This document shows, piece by piece, positions 1-5,951 of a stretch of 8,388 nt of DNA. Under the pieces are notes generated by a model. It worked only from the letters and a program-made list of their open reading frames with translations, did not search any database and was not told the origin of the DNA. Made by a program: the position numbers and the translations under genes. Every line of letters begins with the position of its first letter. The stretch's first letter is position 1. This DNA is from M55B112 sp040880545 (lineage in GTDB: Bacteria; Bacteroidota; Bacteroidia; Bacteroidales; GCA-2748055): positions 1-8,388 of the forward strand of contig JBBDIE010000014.1 in assembly GCA_040880545.1 (NCBI GenBank), written 5' to 3'.

Positions 1-42
1 CCTAAACTCTGTGCAAGCTTGCTCTCTGTGTCCTCTGTGGTT
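1..42 (-). repeat. CTCTGTG-unit intergenic repeat, cut by the window edge
   Basis: Three copies of CTCTGTG lie at 7-13, 24-30 and 33-39, the last two with a 9-nt period, followed by a run of eight A at 43-50. On the minus strand this reads as an ACCACAGAGGACACAGAG-type unit. From general knowledge, low-complexity ACAGAG units of this kind are scattered between genes in many environmental bacterial genomes; their function is unknown to me. A perfect 10-bp palindrome, GCAAGCTTGC (13-22), sits between the first and second units. The left end is cut by the window, so the full size cannot be seen. Strand is assigned by the ACAGAG reading and is arbitrary. Confidence 0.5.
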
Positions 43-176
43 AAAAAAAAGGGCTCTTACGGTGAATACAGTGTCGGAATCAAATGTATGCTTTTCGGGG
101 GTTAATTGGGCCATAATAACACAAAGCGATTTTACCTCTTTATTAATTACTATTTTTATACCCTGATTTGTCTCTT

Positions 177-202
177 TCCATTATGTCCGATATCTTCGTT
201 AC
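177..202 (+). repeat. 26-nt dispersed repeat, left copy (truncated)
   Basis: These 26 bases match 8306-8331 at 24 positions, in the same orientation, 8.1 kb away; the differences are at 182 (T against A) and 196 (T against G). Here the match stops at 202 and an AT-rich segment follows, including the 12-bp palindrome at 205-216, whereas the right copy continues into a long hairpin. I read this as a truncated or decayed copy of a dispersed intergenic element. No open reading frame crosses it convincingly. Confidence 0.65.
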
Positions 203-222
203 TGTAAAAATTTTTAAATCCT

Positions 223-244
223 CGAATCCGCAGTGGCGGATACG
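223..244 (+). other. Small hairpin upstream of the Nif3-like gene
   Basis: ATCCGC (226-231) and GCGGAT (236-241) pair perfectly around the loop AGTG. Two further pairs (223-244, 224-243) follow after one A/A mismatch. It ends 21 nt before the ATG at 266, so it would lie in the mRNA leader if transcription starts upstream. It could be a leader structure or the remnant of the repeat just to its left. There is no T-tract after it, so it is not a typical terminator. The rest of 1-265 shows no gene and no clear promoter; the TATTTTTA at 151-158 resembles a Bacteroidota -7 box but lacks a spaced -33 partner. Confidence 0.35.
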
Positions 245-265
245 GTGTATCAAAAATAAAAATAG

Positions 266-1360
266 ATGAAAATCAAAGAGATAACTGCTTTCTTCGAAAA
301 GCTGGCACCACTGAATTACCAGGAGTCCTATGACAATTCCGGGTTGCAGGTGGGTGATTATTCCATGGAGATCAACGGAGCCCTGGTGACGTTGGATATC
401 ACTGAAGAGGTGATTGACGAGGCGATCGGGAAAAAGGTGAACCTGGTGATTGGCCACCATCCCCTGATTTTCGGCGGGTTAAAATCGATCACCGGGAAAA
501 ATATGGTGGAGCGGGTGGTTCGTAAGGCAATTAAAAACGATATCGCCGTATACGCTGCACACACCAACCTGGATGCAATTCGCCAGGGGGTTAGCGGAAA
601 GATGTGTGAAGTGATCGGACTGAAAAATTGCAAAATTCTCGATCCGGTGAAAGGCGTGTTGAAAAAACTGGTGGTCTTTGTTCCCGCAGAGCATGCAGAA
701 AAGGTTAGAAGCGCCCTGTTTGAAGCGGGGGCCGGTGTCGTTGGTAACTACGACAGTTGCAGTTATAATTCGGAAGGTACGGGCACCTTCAGGGGTGGAG
801 AAGGTACAAATCCCTTTGTGGGTGAAAAGGGGAAGATCCATCATGAACCGGAGGTAAGAGTCGAAACGGTCTTTCCCGACCATGAAAAGGGAAGGATTAT
901 TACTGCCATGCTACATGCCCACCCCTATGAAGAAGTGGCCTATGATATCTATCCACTGGAGAATACCTGGAACGAAATAGGTATGGGTATGATCGGGGAA
1001 CTGGAAAAACCTGTGAGCGAAAAGGAATTTCTTGCGCTTTTGAAGAAAAAATTTAATACGGGGGTGATCAGACATACCGCATTTTTGCAGAAACAGGTAA
1101 AAAAAGTTGCGTTATGTGGCGGAGCAGGTAGTTTCCTGCTAAGAAAGGCCATTGCTGATAAGGCAACGGTGTTTGTCAGTGGTGACTTTAAATATCACCA
1201 GTTTTTTGATGCGGAAGAGAAGATACTGATCGCTGATATAGGCCATTTTGAGAGTGAACAATATACAAGGGAAATAATTTATGATTTACTTATTAAAAAT
1301 TTCCCTAAATTTGCAGTCCAATTGTCTGAAATAAATACAAATCCAATAAAATACTTTTAG
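266..1360 (+). CDS. Nif3-like dinuclear metal centre protein (YbgI/YqfO family)
   Basis: A 364-residue cytoplasmic protein of the Nif3/YbgI family, in older annotation called GTP cyclohydrolase I type 2. Its physiological reaction is not settled. The ligands for two metal ions are all visible: H64 and H65 in GHHPLIF, D103 in HTNLDA, and H327 with E331 in DIGHFESE, matching the two-His, Asp, His-x3-Glu pattern of E. coli YbgI. Between the two Nif3 halves lies an insert of roughly residues 130-235 containing GAGVVGNY and AHPYEEVAYD; this is the PII/CutA-like domain found in the longer YqfO-type members, which explains the length of about 365 rather than 250 residues. The ATG at 266 is chosen because MKIKEI begins the first strand of the fold and nothing upstream adds similarity. 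There is no clear Shine-Dalgarno sequence. The stop is 3 nt from the next gene, so the two are almost certainly co-transcribed. Confidence 0.93.
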   Translation: MKIKEITAFFEKLAPLNYQESYDNSGLQVGDYSMEINGALVTLDITEEVIDEAIGKKVNLVIGHHPLIFGGLKSITGKNMVERVVRKAIKNDIAVYAAHTNLDAIRQGVSGKMCEVIGLKNCKILDPVKGVLKKLVVFVPAEHAEKVRSALFEAGAGVVGNYDSCSYNSEGTGTFRGGEGTNPFVGEKGKIHHEPEVRVETVFPDHEKGRIITAMLHAHPYEEVAYDIYPLENTWNEIGMGMIGELEKPVSEKEFLALLKKKFNTGVIRHTAFLQKQVKKVALCGGAGSFLLRKAIADKATVFVSGDFKYHQFFDAEEKILIADIGHFESEQYTREIIYDLLIKNFPKFAVQLSEINTNPIKYF

Positions 1361-1363
1361 TTA

Positions 1364-2149
1364 ATGGCAAATAAAAAATCTGATGCCGGGACCAAAGAAA
1401 TGACAGTTGCCGAAAAACTGCGTGCATTATATGAACTGCAGCAAGTAGGTACGTCCATTGATAAGATCAGGATACTGCGTGGGGAATTGCCTCTGGAAGT
1501 GCAGGACCTTGAAGATGAAATCGAAGGTTTGCAGACCCGGGTCTCCAAATACAAAGAGGATATTGATGCACTGGCAAAATCCATCAGCGGAAAAAAACGG
1601 GAGATCCAGAATGCCCAGGACCTGATCAAAAAGTACGAGGAACAGCAGAACAACGTACGAAATAACCGTGAATTTGATTCATTGTCCAAAGAGATTGAAT
1701 TCCAGACGCTTGAAATTGAGCTGTGTGAGAAGCGGATCAATGAATTTTCTATCCAGATAAAAGATAAGACGGAAGTGATAGATGAGTCGACCACGCTGTT
1801 GAACGAGCGTACCGGTGATCTTGATACAAAGAAGAAAGAGCTTGACGATATTGTTTCGGAAACAAAAAAGGAGGAACAACTTCTTGAAGATAAATCTGAG
1901 CGTATTAAAGGTATGCTGGAAGAGAGACTTCAGTCGGCCTATAACAAGATCCGGAGTAACGCACGCAACGGGCTTGCCGTGGTTCAGGTTGAACGTGATG
2001 CCTGTGGTGGTTGCTACAACAAGATCCCGCCACAGCGACAGTTGGATATCGCATCCAGGAAAAAGATCATCGTATGCGAGTATTGCGGAAGAATTCTCGT
2101 TGATGACCAGATCATGGATGCCGGAGCAGAGGAGAAGAAGCAGAAGTAA
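1364..2149 (+). CDS. Coiled-coil C4-type zinc-ribbon protein
   Basis: A 261-residue soluble protein. Residues about 18-195 are rich in Glu, Lys, Gln and Leu with heptad-like spacing and should form a long antiparallel coiled coil. The C-terminus holds a zinc ribbon with four cysteines, C214-x2-C217 (CGGC) and C238-x2-C241 (CEYC), separated by the conserved stretch IPPQ. This is the architecture of the C4 zinc-ribbon family that includes Helicobacter pylori HP0958 (FlgZ), which has been linked to RNA and flagellar sigma-factor handling; nucleic-acid or protein binding is a reasonable inference here, but the target is unknown. The ATG is 3 nt after the Nif3-like stop, and from general knowledge the pair is often adjacent in Bacteroidota, suggesting a joint role. 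The C-terminal tail after the ribbon is short, charged and rich in lysine. The gene ends 17 bp before the convergent CapA-family stop, with no strong terminator hairpin between them. Confidence 0.9.
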   Translation: MANKKSDAGTKEMTVAEKLRALYELQQVGTSIDKIRILRGELPLEVQDLEDEIEGLQTRVSKYKEDIDALAKSISGKKREIQNAQDLIKKYEEQQNNVRNNREFDSLSKEIEFQTLEIELCEKRINEFSIQIKDKTEVIDESTTLLNERTGDLDTKKKELDDIVSETKKEEQLLEDKSERIKGMLEERLQSAYNKIRSNARNGLAVVQVERDACGGCYNKIPPQRQLDIASRKKIIVCEYCGRILVDDQIMDAGAEEKKQK

Positions 2150-2166
2150 CCGGCTTCGGAATTATT

Positions 2167-3249
2167 CTATCGCAGCTCCTTCACCCCTTTCAGGTTCCCG
2201 CGTGTATCATCCAGGAAGATGTTCATCTGTTGTAAATCAACTTGTGTAAAATTCAACTGCTCCAGGGATAATGAATCCATGGTAGCGGGGACAAGACTGA
2301 ATGCGGTTCCCTTTTCGGTGACAGGTTTGTGGACCCATACCGGCAGGTAGCTGTAATCTGTGATCCTTGTGGAATCGCTTTTCTCCAGTGTCAACTCAAC
2401 GAGTATGCCTCCGTCACTGTATCTTTTTCGCTGGTTACTGATCATATTCCCCAGGGAATATACAACCAGTTTTCCACCTTCAATTTTCCTGATAGGTTGA
2501 ACCACGTGCGGATGGGAACCTATAATGGCATCAGCACCATTTTTAAACAGGAACTTAGCCAACTCTATCTGTGATGAATTTTCAGTAAGCTGGTATTCAA
2601 GTCCCCAGTGCATTAAAACGATTGTGAAATCGGGTTCTGCGGTGGCAGCTTTACGCAAATCGTTTTTGATCTCAGTGGTATCAATGTAATTGACAATGTT
2701 GGGTGGGGTCACAGGGATGCCATTGGTGCCATAGGTGTAGTTCAGCAATGCCAGCCTGATCCTGTTTTTTTCAACGATCAGGGGATATCTTAATCTTCTT
2801 TCCAGCGCATCGCGAAACACACCGGTTTGGATCAGTCCGGTGGTGTCCAGTACATCCAGCGTTCGTTCCAGCCCTTTGCTGCGCCTGTCAAGGGAATGGT
2901 TATTGGCATTCACCAGAATATCAAATCCTGTCTTCTTCAATGCTTCAGCCAGCTCATCGGGACTTGAAAATGCCGGATATCCTTTGTAGGGTGGTCCTGC
3001 CAGGGTCACCTCCAGGTTCCCGATGGCAATATCGGCCCGTGAAATGTAAGGTTCCACATACCTGAAACAGGAGGAGTAATCGTATAACCCGTTTCCCATA
3101 TTTAAGGCCGATTCGATCTGGGAGTCGTGGCCCATGATATCTCCTGCGAACAACAGGGTGAGTTTTTGGGACGGCTGGCCGGCTGCCTCCGGATTGGCGG
3201 CAGATAAAAGAAGTATAATAAATACTGCGATACCGGAGATTCTGTTCAT
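2167..3249 (-). CDS. CapA-family (PgsA-like) periplasmic metallophosphatase
   Basis: A 360-residue exported protein of the CapA/PgsA family, a calcineurin-like metallophosphoesterase fold associated in some bacteria with poly-gamma-glutamate capsule synthesis. An N-terminal signal peptide is visible (MNRIS, hydrophobic core about residues 6-17, likely cleavage near AAG24); no lipobox cysteine is present. Family motifs in order are GDIMGH (36-41), GNLE (77-80), NANNHSLD (114-121), HWG (214-216), GSHPHVVQ (244-251) and SLGN (265-268), which supply the expected metal ligands (D37, N78, E80, N117, H118, H214, H246, H248). No capB, capC or other capsule gene is seen, so a role in poly-gamma-glutamate is not supported by context; many such stand-alone copies have unknown substrates. 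It is convergent with the zinc-ribbon gene and divergent from lemA. A weak -7-like sequence, TATCTTAG on the minus strand (3292-3285), precedes it, without a clear -33 partner. Confidence 0.88.
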   Translation of the reverse strand: MNRISGIAVFIILLLSAANPEAAGQPSQKLTLLFAGDIMGHDSQIESALNMGNGLYDYSSCFRYVEPYISRADIAIGNLEVTLAGPPYKGYPAFSSPDELAEALKKTGFDILVNANNHSLDRRSKGLERTLDVLDTTGLIQTGVFRDALERRLRYPLIVEKNRIRLALLNYTYGTNGIPVTPPNIVNYIDTTEIKNDLRKAATAEPDFTIVLMHWGLEYQLTENSSQIELAKFLFKNGADAIIGSHPHVVQPIRKIEGGKLVVYSLGNMISNQRKRYSDGGILVELTLEKSDSTRITDYSYLPVWVHKPVTEKGTAFSLVPATMDSLSLEQLNFTQVDLQQMNIFLDDTRGNLKGVKELR

Positions 3250-3340
3250 GGATCCGCTTCAGTTATATGCAATAAAGTGTGTGGCTAAGATATAAAAAAA
3301 CAGGGGAGGGTTGTCGTGTGAATAGTGTTAAAAAAGGTAC

Positions 3341-3374
3341 GGGTACCGGTTGGCCGGTTTACCCGGTTCCGGTT
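3341..3374. repeat. CCGGTT cluster with hairpin in the capA/lemA divergent spacer
   Basis: Four copies of CCGGTT start at 3346, 3354, 3363 and 3369 inside an otherwise AT-rich 222-bp spacer (3250-3471). The segment can also fold: GGGTACCGG (3341-3349) pairs with CCGG (3354-3357) and TACCC (3360-3364) around the loop TTGG, leaving a two-base bulge. A run of T follows at 3373-3377. Both flanking genes point away from it, so a terminator makes little sense; a protein-binding site controlling one or both genes, or a decayed repeat, is more likely. The remainder of the spacer contains only the lemA -7-like box and the weak capA candidate. Confidence 0.35.
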
Positions 3375-3442
3375 TTTGAAACAGTTCACCGATTTTTCAC
3401 CATATCATATCCATATAAATGCATTTAAGGATGAAAGTTTAT

Positions 3443-3450
3443 TAATTTTG
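3443..3450 (+). promoter_or_regulatory. lemA: Candidate -7 box for lemA
   Basis: TAATTTTG matches the Bacteroidota primary sigma -7 consensus TAnnTTTG at all fixed positions, 21 nt before the lemA ATG. No TTG-type -33 element is found at the usual spacing (the area near 3421 is GCATTT), so this is only half of a promoter. The AT-rich stretch between the box and the ATG is typical of leaders in this phylum, which rarely use a Shine-Dalgarno sequence. Confidence 0.45.
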
Positions 3451-3471
3451 TAATTATTAAAATTTTAGCAT

Positions 3472-4059
3472 ATGAAAAACAGGAAAACAATATTAATCGT
3501 GGCTGGAGTGGTGGCACTGCTCATTCTTTGGGGGGTAAGTTTATTCAACGGACTTGTTACCATGGAGGAAGGAGTTGACGCACAATGGGCCAATGTGGAA
3601 ACGTCGTATCAGCGCCGGGCCGACCTCATTCCGAACCTTGTATCTACGGTGAAGGGATATGCAGATTTCGAACAGGAGACATTGACACAGGTGATCGAGG
3701 CGCGTTCTAAGGCCACCAGTGTAAATGTTGATGCTTCCAACCTCAGCCCGCAGTCCATTGCACAATTTGAGGCGGCACAGGGTGAACTGAGCTCTGCATT
3801 GTCGCGACTGCTGGTTACCGTTGAAAGGTATCCTGAGCTGAAAGCGAACCAGAATTTTCTGGAACTTCAGGCACAACTGGAGGGAACAGAGAACAGGATC
3901 TCAGTGGAGCGCAGAAGATTCAATGAAGCGGTAAGGAATTACAATATAACCATTCGCAGGATTCCCAAGAAATTCATAGCCGGTATGCTGGGTATGGAAG
4001 AGCGTGGATATTTCGAATCTGCTGAGGGTACGGATGCCGTTCCCCAGGTAACATTTTAA
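3472..4059 (+). CDS. lemA: LemA family membrane protein
   Basis: A 195-residue LemA family protein, close to the usual family length. One N-terminal transmembrane helix (about residues 7-26, with the basic start MKNRK) anchors it, and the remainder is a largely helical domain on the outer side of the membrane. Family hallmarks are the stretch with VDAQWANVE (35-43), QRRADLIPNLV (47-57), VKGYADFE (60-67), the ARSKA region (77-81), and late in the protein ERRRFNEAVRNYN (146-158) and the segment ending IPKKFIAGMLGM. The biochemical role is not established. From general knowledge, LemA genes are often beside TPM-domain genes, as here: two follow at 4152 and 4591. The ATG at 3472 is supported by the positively charged start and hydrophobic helix. 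A -7-like box lies just upstream. Confidence 0.94.
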   Translation: MKNRKTILIVAGVVALLILWGVSLFNGLVTMEEGVDAQWANVETSYQRRADLIPNLVSTVKGYADFEQETLTQVIEARSKATSVNVDASNLSPQSIAQFEAAQGELSSALSRLLVTVERYPELKANQNFLELQAQLEGTENRISVERRRFNEAVRNYNITIRRIPKKFIAGMLGMEERGYFESAEGTDAVPQVTF

Positions 4060-4112
4060 TCATCCTTCGAGAATCGCTGCGGAGGACGATGACCGGAAGA
4101 TAAATTTTTCCG
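4060..4112 (+). other. Two tandem hairpins in the lemA-TPM spacer
   Basis: Directly after the lemA stop, TCATC (4060-4064) pairs with GATGA (4088-4092), and after a C/C mismatch TTC (4066-4068) pairs with GGA (4084-4086), including one G-U pair. A second stem, CGGAAGA (4094-4100) with TTTTCCG (4106-4112, one G-U pair), has the loop TAAAT. There is no T-tract right after the second stem, so this is not a textbook terminator. It may tune read-through from lemA to the TPM genes or protect the upstream mRNA end. TATACCTTTT (4131-4140) next to it contains a 7/8 match to the -7 consensus but lies very close to the next ATG and has no -33 partner. Confidence 0.3.
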
Positions 4113-4151
4113 TGTTCTGTTATGAGATTTTATACCTTTTAACGAGATTAT

Positions 4152-4589
4152 ATGATAGCTGCAAACTTTTTTAACAAGGAACAGAAATTAAGACTGAAAG
4201 AGGCCATTGCCAGGGCTGAATTGAATACATCGGGGGAGATCAGGTTGCACGTGGATAACCACTGCAGGATCGATGTACTGGATTGTGCCGCCGCATGGTT
4301 CGGGAAATTGAAAATGCACAAGACTGAGCAACGCAACGGGGTATTGTTTTACCTGGCCATTAAAGAGAGGAAGTTTGCCATCATCGGTGATGCTGGTATC
4401 AATGCCGTTACGCCGGATGATTTCTGGGATAACATCAAAGAGGAGATGCTGGCCCTGTTCCGGGAAGACAAATTTACGGAAGGTTTGGTTAAAGGAATAG
4501 ATATGGCAGGGGAGAAGCTGAAGGAACATTTCCCATACCAGAGCGATGATGAAAACGAATTGTCTGATGAAATTTCATTCGGAAAATAG
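4152..4589 (+). CDS. TPM-domain protein, cytoplasmic form
   Basis: A 145-residue protein made almost wholly of a TPM domain (the fold of the plant thylakoid acid phosphatase TLP18.3 and of bacterial YgcG-type proteins). Visible features are a helical start FFNKEQKLRLKEAI, the TSGEIRLHV strand (26-34), RNGVLFYLAI (61-70), KFAIIGDAGIN (74-84), and FWDNIKEEM (91-99) followed by the helix with FTEGLVKGI. There is no signal peptide and no membrane helix, so it should stay in the cytoplasm, unlike its downstream partner. The acidic tail (SDDENELSDE) is poorly conserved in look. Enzymatic activity in bacterial members is not firmly established. Its stop is 1 nt before the ATG of the secreted TPM gene, indicating translational coupling, and lemA lies 92 bp upstream. 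I favour the ATG at 4152 since it opens directly into the domain. Confidence 0.88.
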   Translation: MIAANFFNKEQKLRLKEAIARAELNTSGEIRLHVDNHCRIDVLDCAAAWFGKLKMHKTEQRNGVLFYLAIKERKFAIIGDAGINAVTPDDFWDNIKEEMLALFREDKFTEGLVKGIDMAGEKLKEHFPYQSDDENELSDEISFGK

Positions 4590-4590
4590 C

Positions 4591-5400
4591 ATGAAAAACT
4601 TAAACAGATCTAATATTGGCACACTGGTATTGATTATCATCTTTTCTGTCAGCATACAGGCACAGGAGCTACCGGTACCATCGAAACCCGGTGGCTGGGT
4701 AAACGATTATGCCGGGGTATTCAGTGCCGGTGAAAAGAACCATCTCAGTGATAAATTAAACCGGTTCCAGTTCAACAATTCAACCCAGATATTTATTGTC
4801 ACCATAGATGATAACCAGGGATATCCCGTATCTATGCTGGCCACCGAGATCGGGGAGAAATGGGGTGTCGGACAGGAGGGCAAGGATAACGGACTGGTAC
4901 TGCTCATGGACATGGAGGCGCGTGATGTATTTATATCCACAGGGTATGGACTGGAAGAGTACATTCCCGATGCCATTGCAAAACGGATCGTGGAAAATGA
5001 GGTGGTACCAGCCTTTAAGCGGGGGGATTATTTCGGGGGAATAGACAGTGCCACCAATGTGATGATCTCACTCCTGGAGGGGAAATTCACACCCGATGAA
5101 TACCGGGCACAGACAGGATCAGGGGATGTGGGATCTGCCATAGGAGGAATCCTCTTTATGCTCATTATGTTTTTTGCCATCTTTGGATCCCGCAGGAGGT
5201 CCTTCGGAGCCGGGGGAAGGAGAGGAAGCAGCCTGCCATTGTGGATCGCACTGGGCATGCTGTCGGGTTCCCGCGGCGGTGGAAGTTTCGGGAATTTCTC
5301 TTCCGGTAGCGGCAGCTTTGGCGGTGGCGGTGGATTCGGCGGTTTTACCGGCGGAGGCGGAGGATCGTTTGGCGGGGGTGGCGCAGGCGGAAGCTGGTAG
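4591..5400 (+). CDS. Secreted TPM-domain protein with Gly-rich tail (YgcG-like)
   Basis: A 269-residue exported protein. Residues 1-25 form a signal peptide (MKNLNR, hydrophobic LVLIIIFSV, likely cleavage after QAQ). The TPM domain spans about 33-165 and starts with the family hallmark GWVNDYAGVFS (35-45). It continues with TQIFIVTID (65-73), WGVGQEGKDNGLVLL (91-105) and GYGLEEYIPDA (118-128). A membrane helix at about 184-199 is followed by basic residues (RRRS), then a second hydrophobic patch (215-224) and a Gly/Ser/Phe-rich tail ending GGSW, which is typical of this family. The ATG at 4591 is chosen over the in-frame upstream ATG at 4546, which would overlap the preceding gene by 44 nt and put a charged extension before the signal peptide. 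It is probably one operon with lemA and the cytoplasmic TPM protein; partners and substrate are unknown. Confidence 0.9.
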   Translation: MKNLNRSNIGTLVLIIIFSVSIQAQELPVPSKPGGWVNDYAGVFSAGEKNHLSDKLNRFQFNNSTQIFIVTIDDNQGYPVSMLATEIGEKWGVGQEGKDNGLVLLMDMEARDVFISTGYGLEEYIPDAIAKRIVENEVVPAFKRGDYFGGIDSATNVMISLLEGKFTPDEYRAQTGSGDVGSAIGGILFMLIMFFAIFGSRRRSFGAGGRRGSSLPLWIALGMLSGSRGGGSFGNFSSGSGSFGGGGGFGGFTGGGGGSFGGGGAGGSW

Positions 5401-5448
5401 CAGAAACTGCTCTCTGAAACAAACATCGGGTACCCTTGTTAAATCATT

Positions 5449-5850
5449 ATGAAAGAGTACATCGTTTTCTTTGACGACATCTGTGTCTTTTGCAGCAATT
5501 CAGTCCGGTTTATCTATCGGAATGAACGAAAACAGCCGTTCTATTTTGCATCCCTGGATTCGAAAACATTTAATTCTATCTCCGGCCCTCTTTCCGGGAA
5601 CCGCAAACCTGGAACCGATTCGCTGGTACTCTATAAAAAGGGCCGGCTTTATTTACGCTCAGGTGCAGCTCTGCGTATCGCATGGAAGTTGCGGTTTCCC
5701 ATCCCGCTAGCATCCATCGGACTCATAATTCCTCCCTTTATCAGGAATGGCATATACGACTGGATCGCCAGGAACCGGTACCGGTGGTTCGGTAAACGGG
5801 AGTATTGCTTTGTACCTGATGGCAGGCTGAAAGAGCGGTTTTTGGAATAG
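5449..5850 (+). CDS. DCC (DUF393) thiol-disulfide oxidoreductase-like protein
   Basis: A 133-residue member of the DCC/DUF393 family, which takes its name from the N-terminal D-x-x-C-x-x-C signature. Here that is FFDDICVFC, with D9/D10, C12 and C15. Other family marks are DSLVLYKKGRLYLRSGAALR (57-76), a hydrophobic stretch at about 83-98, and the closing IYDWIARNRYRWFGKREYC (102-120) with C120. A thioredoxin-like fold and dithiol redox chemistry are assumed for the family from the CxxC, but substrates are not known. No signal peptide is present. The gene lies 48 bp after the secreted TPM gene on the same strand with no terminator between them, so it may be read through from that operon; functional linkage is unproven. 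The spacer contains only the 8-bp palindrome GGGTACCC (5428-5435). Confidence 0.9.
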   Translation: MKEYIVFFDDICVFCSNSVRFIYRNERKQPFYFASLDSKTFNSISGPLSGNRKPGTDSLVLYKKGRLYLRSGAALRIAWKLRFPIPLASIGLIIPPFIRNGIYDWIARNRYRWFGKREYCFVPDGRLKERFLE

Positions 5851-5903
5851 GTGCAGGGGGTTGATGTACTTATTAATTTATACTGGTTTGCACGCACCCG
5901 TCC

Positions 5904-5933
5904 TTGTTCGTTGTGCGATATTCCCTATCTTTA
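5904..5933 (+). promoter_or_regulatory. hutU: Candidate hutU promoter
   Basis: TTG at 5904-5906 and TATCTTTA at 5926-5933 are 19 bp apart, matching the Bacteroidota -33 (TTG/TTTG) and -7 (TAnnTTTG, here 7 of 8 with the last base A) arrangement. Transcription would start near 5940, leaving a leader of about a dozen bases before the ATG at 5952. No operator palindrome for a histidine-utilisation repressor is evident in the 101-bp spacer (5851-5951). Confidence 0.45.
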
Positions 5934-5951
5934 TTCCTTAAACATTCCAAT

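Noticed and set aside
205..216. 12-bp perfect palindrome of A and T
   Set aside because: An A5T5 run flanked by T and A is expected by chance in AT-rich spacers; there is no loop, so it is a poor hairpin.
479..883. 134-codon minus-strand frame inside the Nif3-like gene
   Set aside because: It is fully embedded antisense to a gene with all metal ligands conserved, and its translation resembles no family.
2150..2166. Bidirectional terminator between the zinc-ribbon and CapA genes
   Set aside because: Only a 3-bp CCG/CGG stem is possible in the 17-bp gap and there is no T-tract.
4546..4590. Upstream in-frame ATG for the secreted TPM gene
   Set aside because: It would overlap the preceding gene and place about 15 polar residues before a standard signal peptide; the ATG at 4591 fits the signal peptide and the 1-nt spacing.
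5028..5426. Proline-rich open frame on the minus strand
   Set aside because: It is the mirror of the Gly-rich tail of the secreted TPM protein; GGC/GGA codons read backwards give proline. There is no independent start signal or family resemblance.
5428..5435. GGGTACCC palindrome before the DCC gene
   Set aside because: It is a short single site without a repeat partner; GGTACC also occurs inside genes in this window.
5904..5951. Upstream TTG start for hutU
   Set aside because: It falls within the candidate promoter and adds a hydrophobic stretch not expected on a cytoplasmic urocanase; MHSLSF at 5952 is a natural start.
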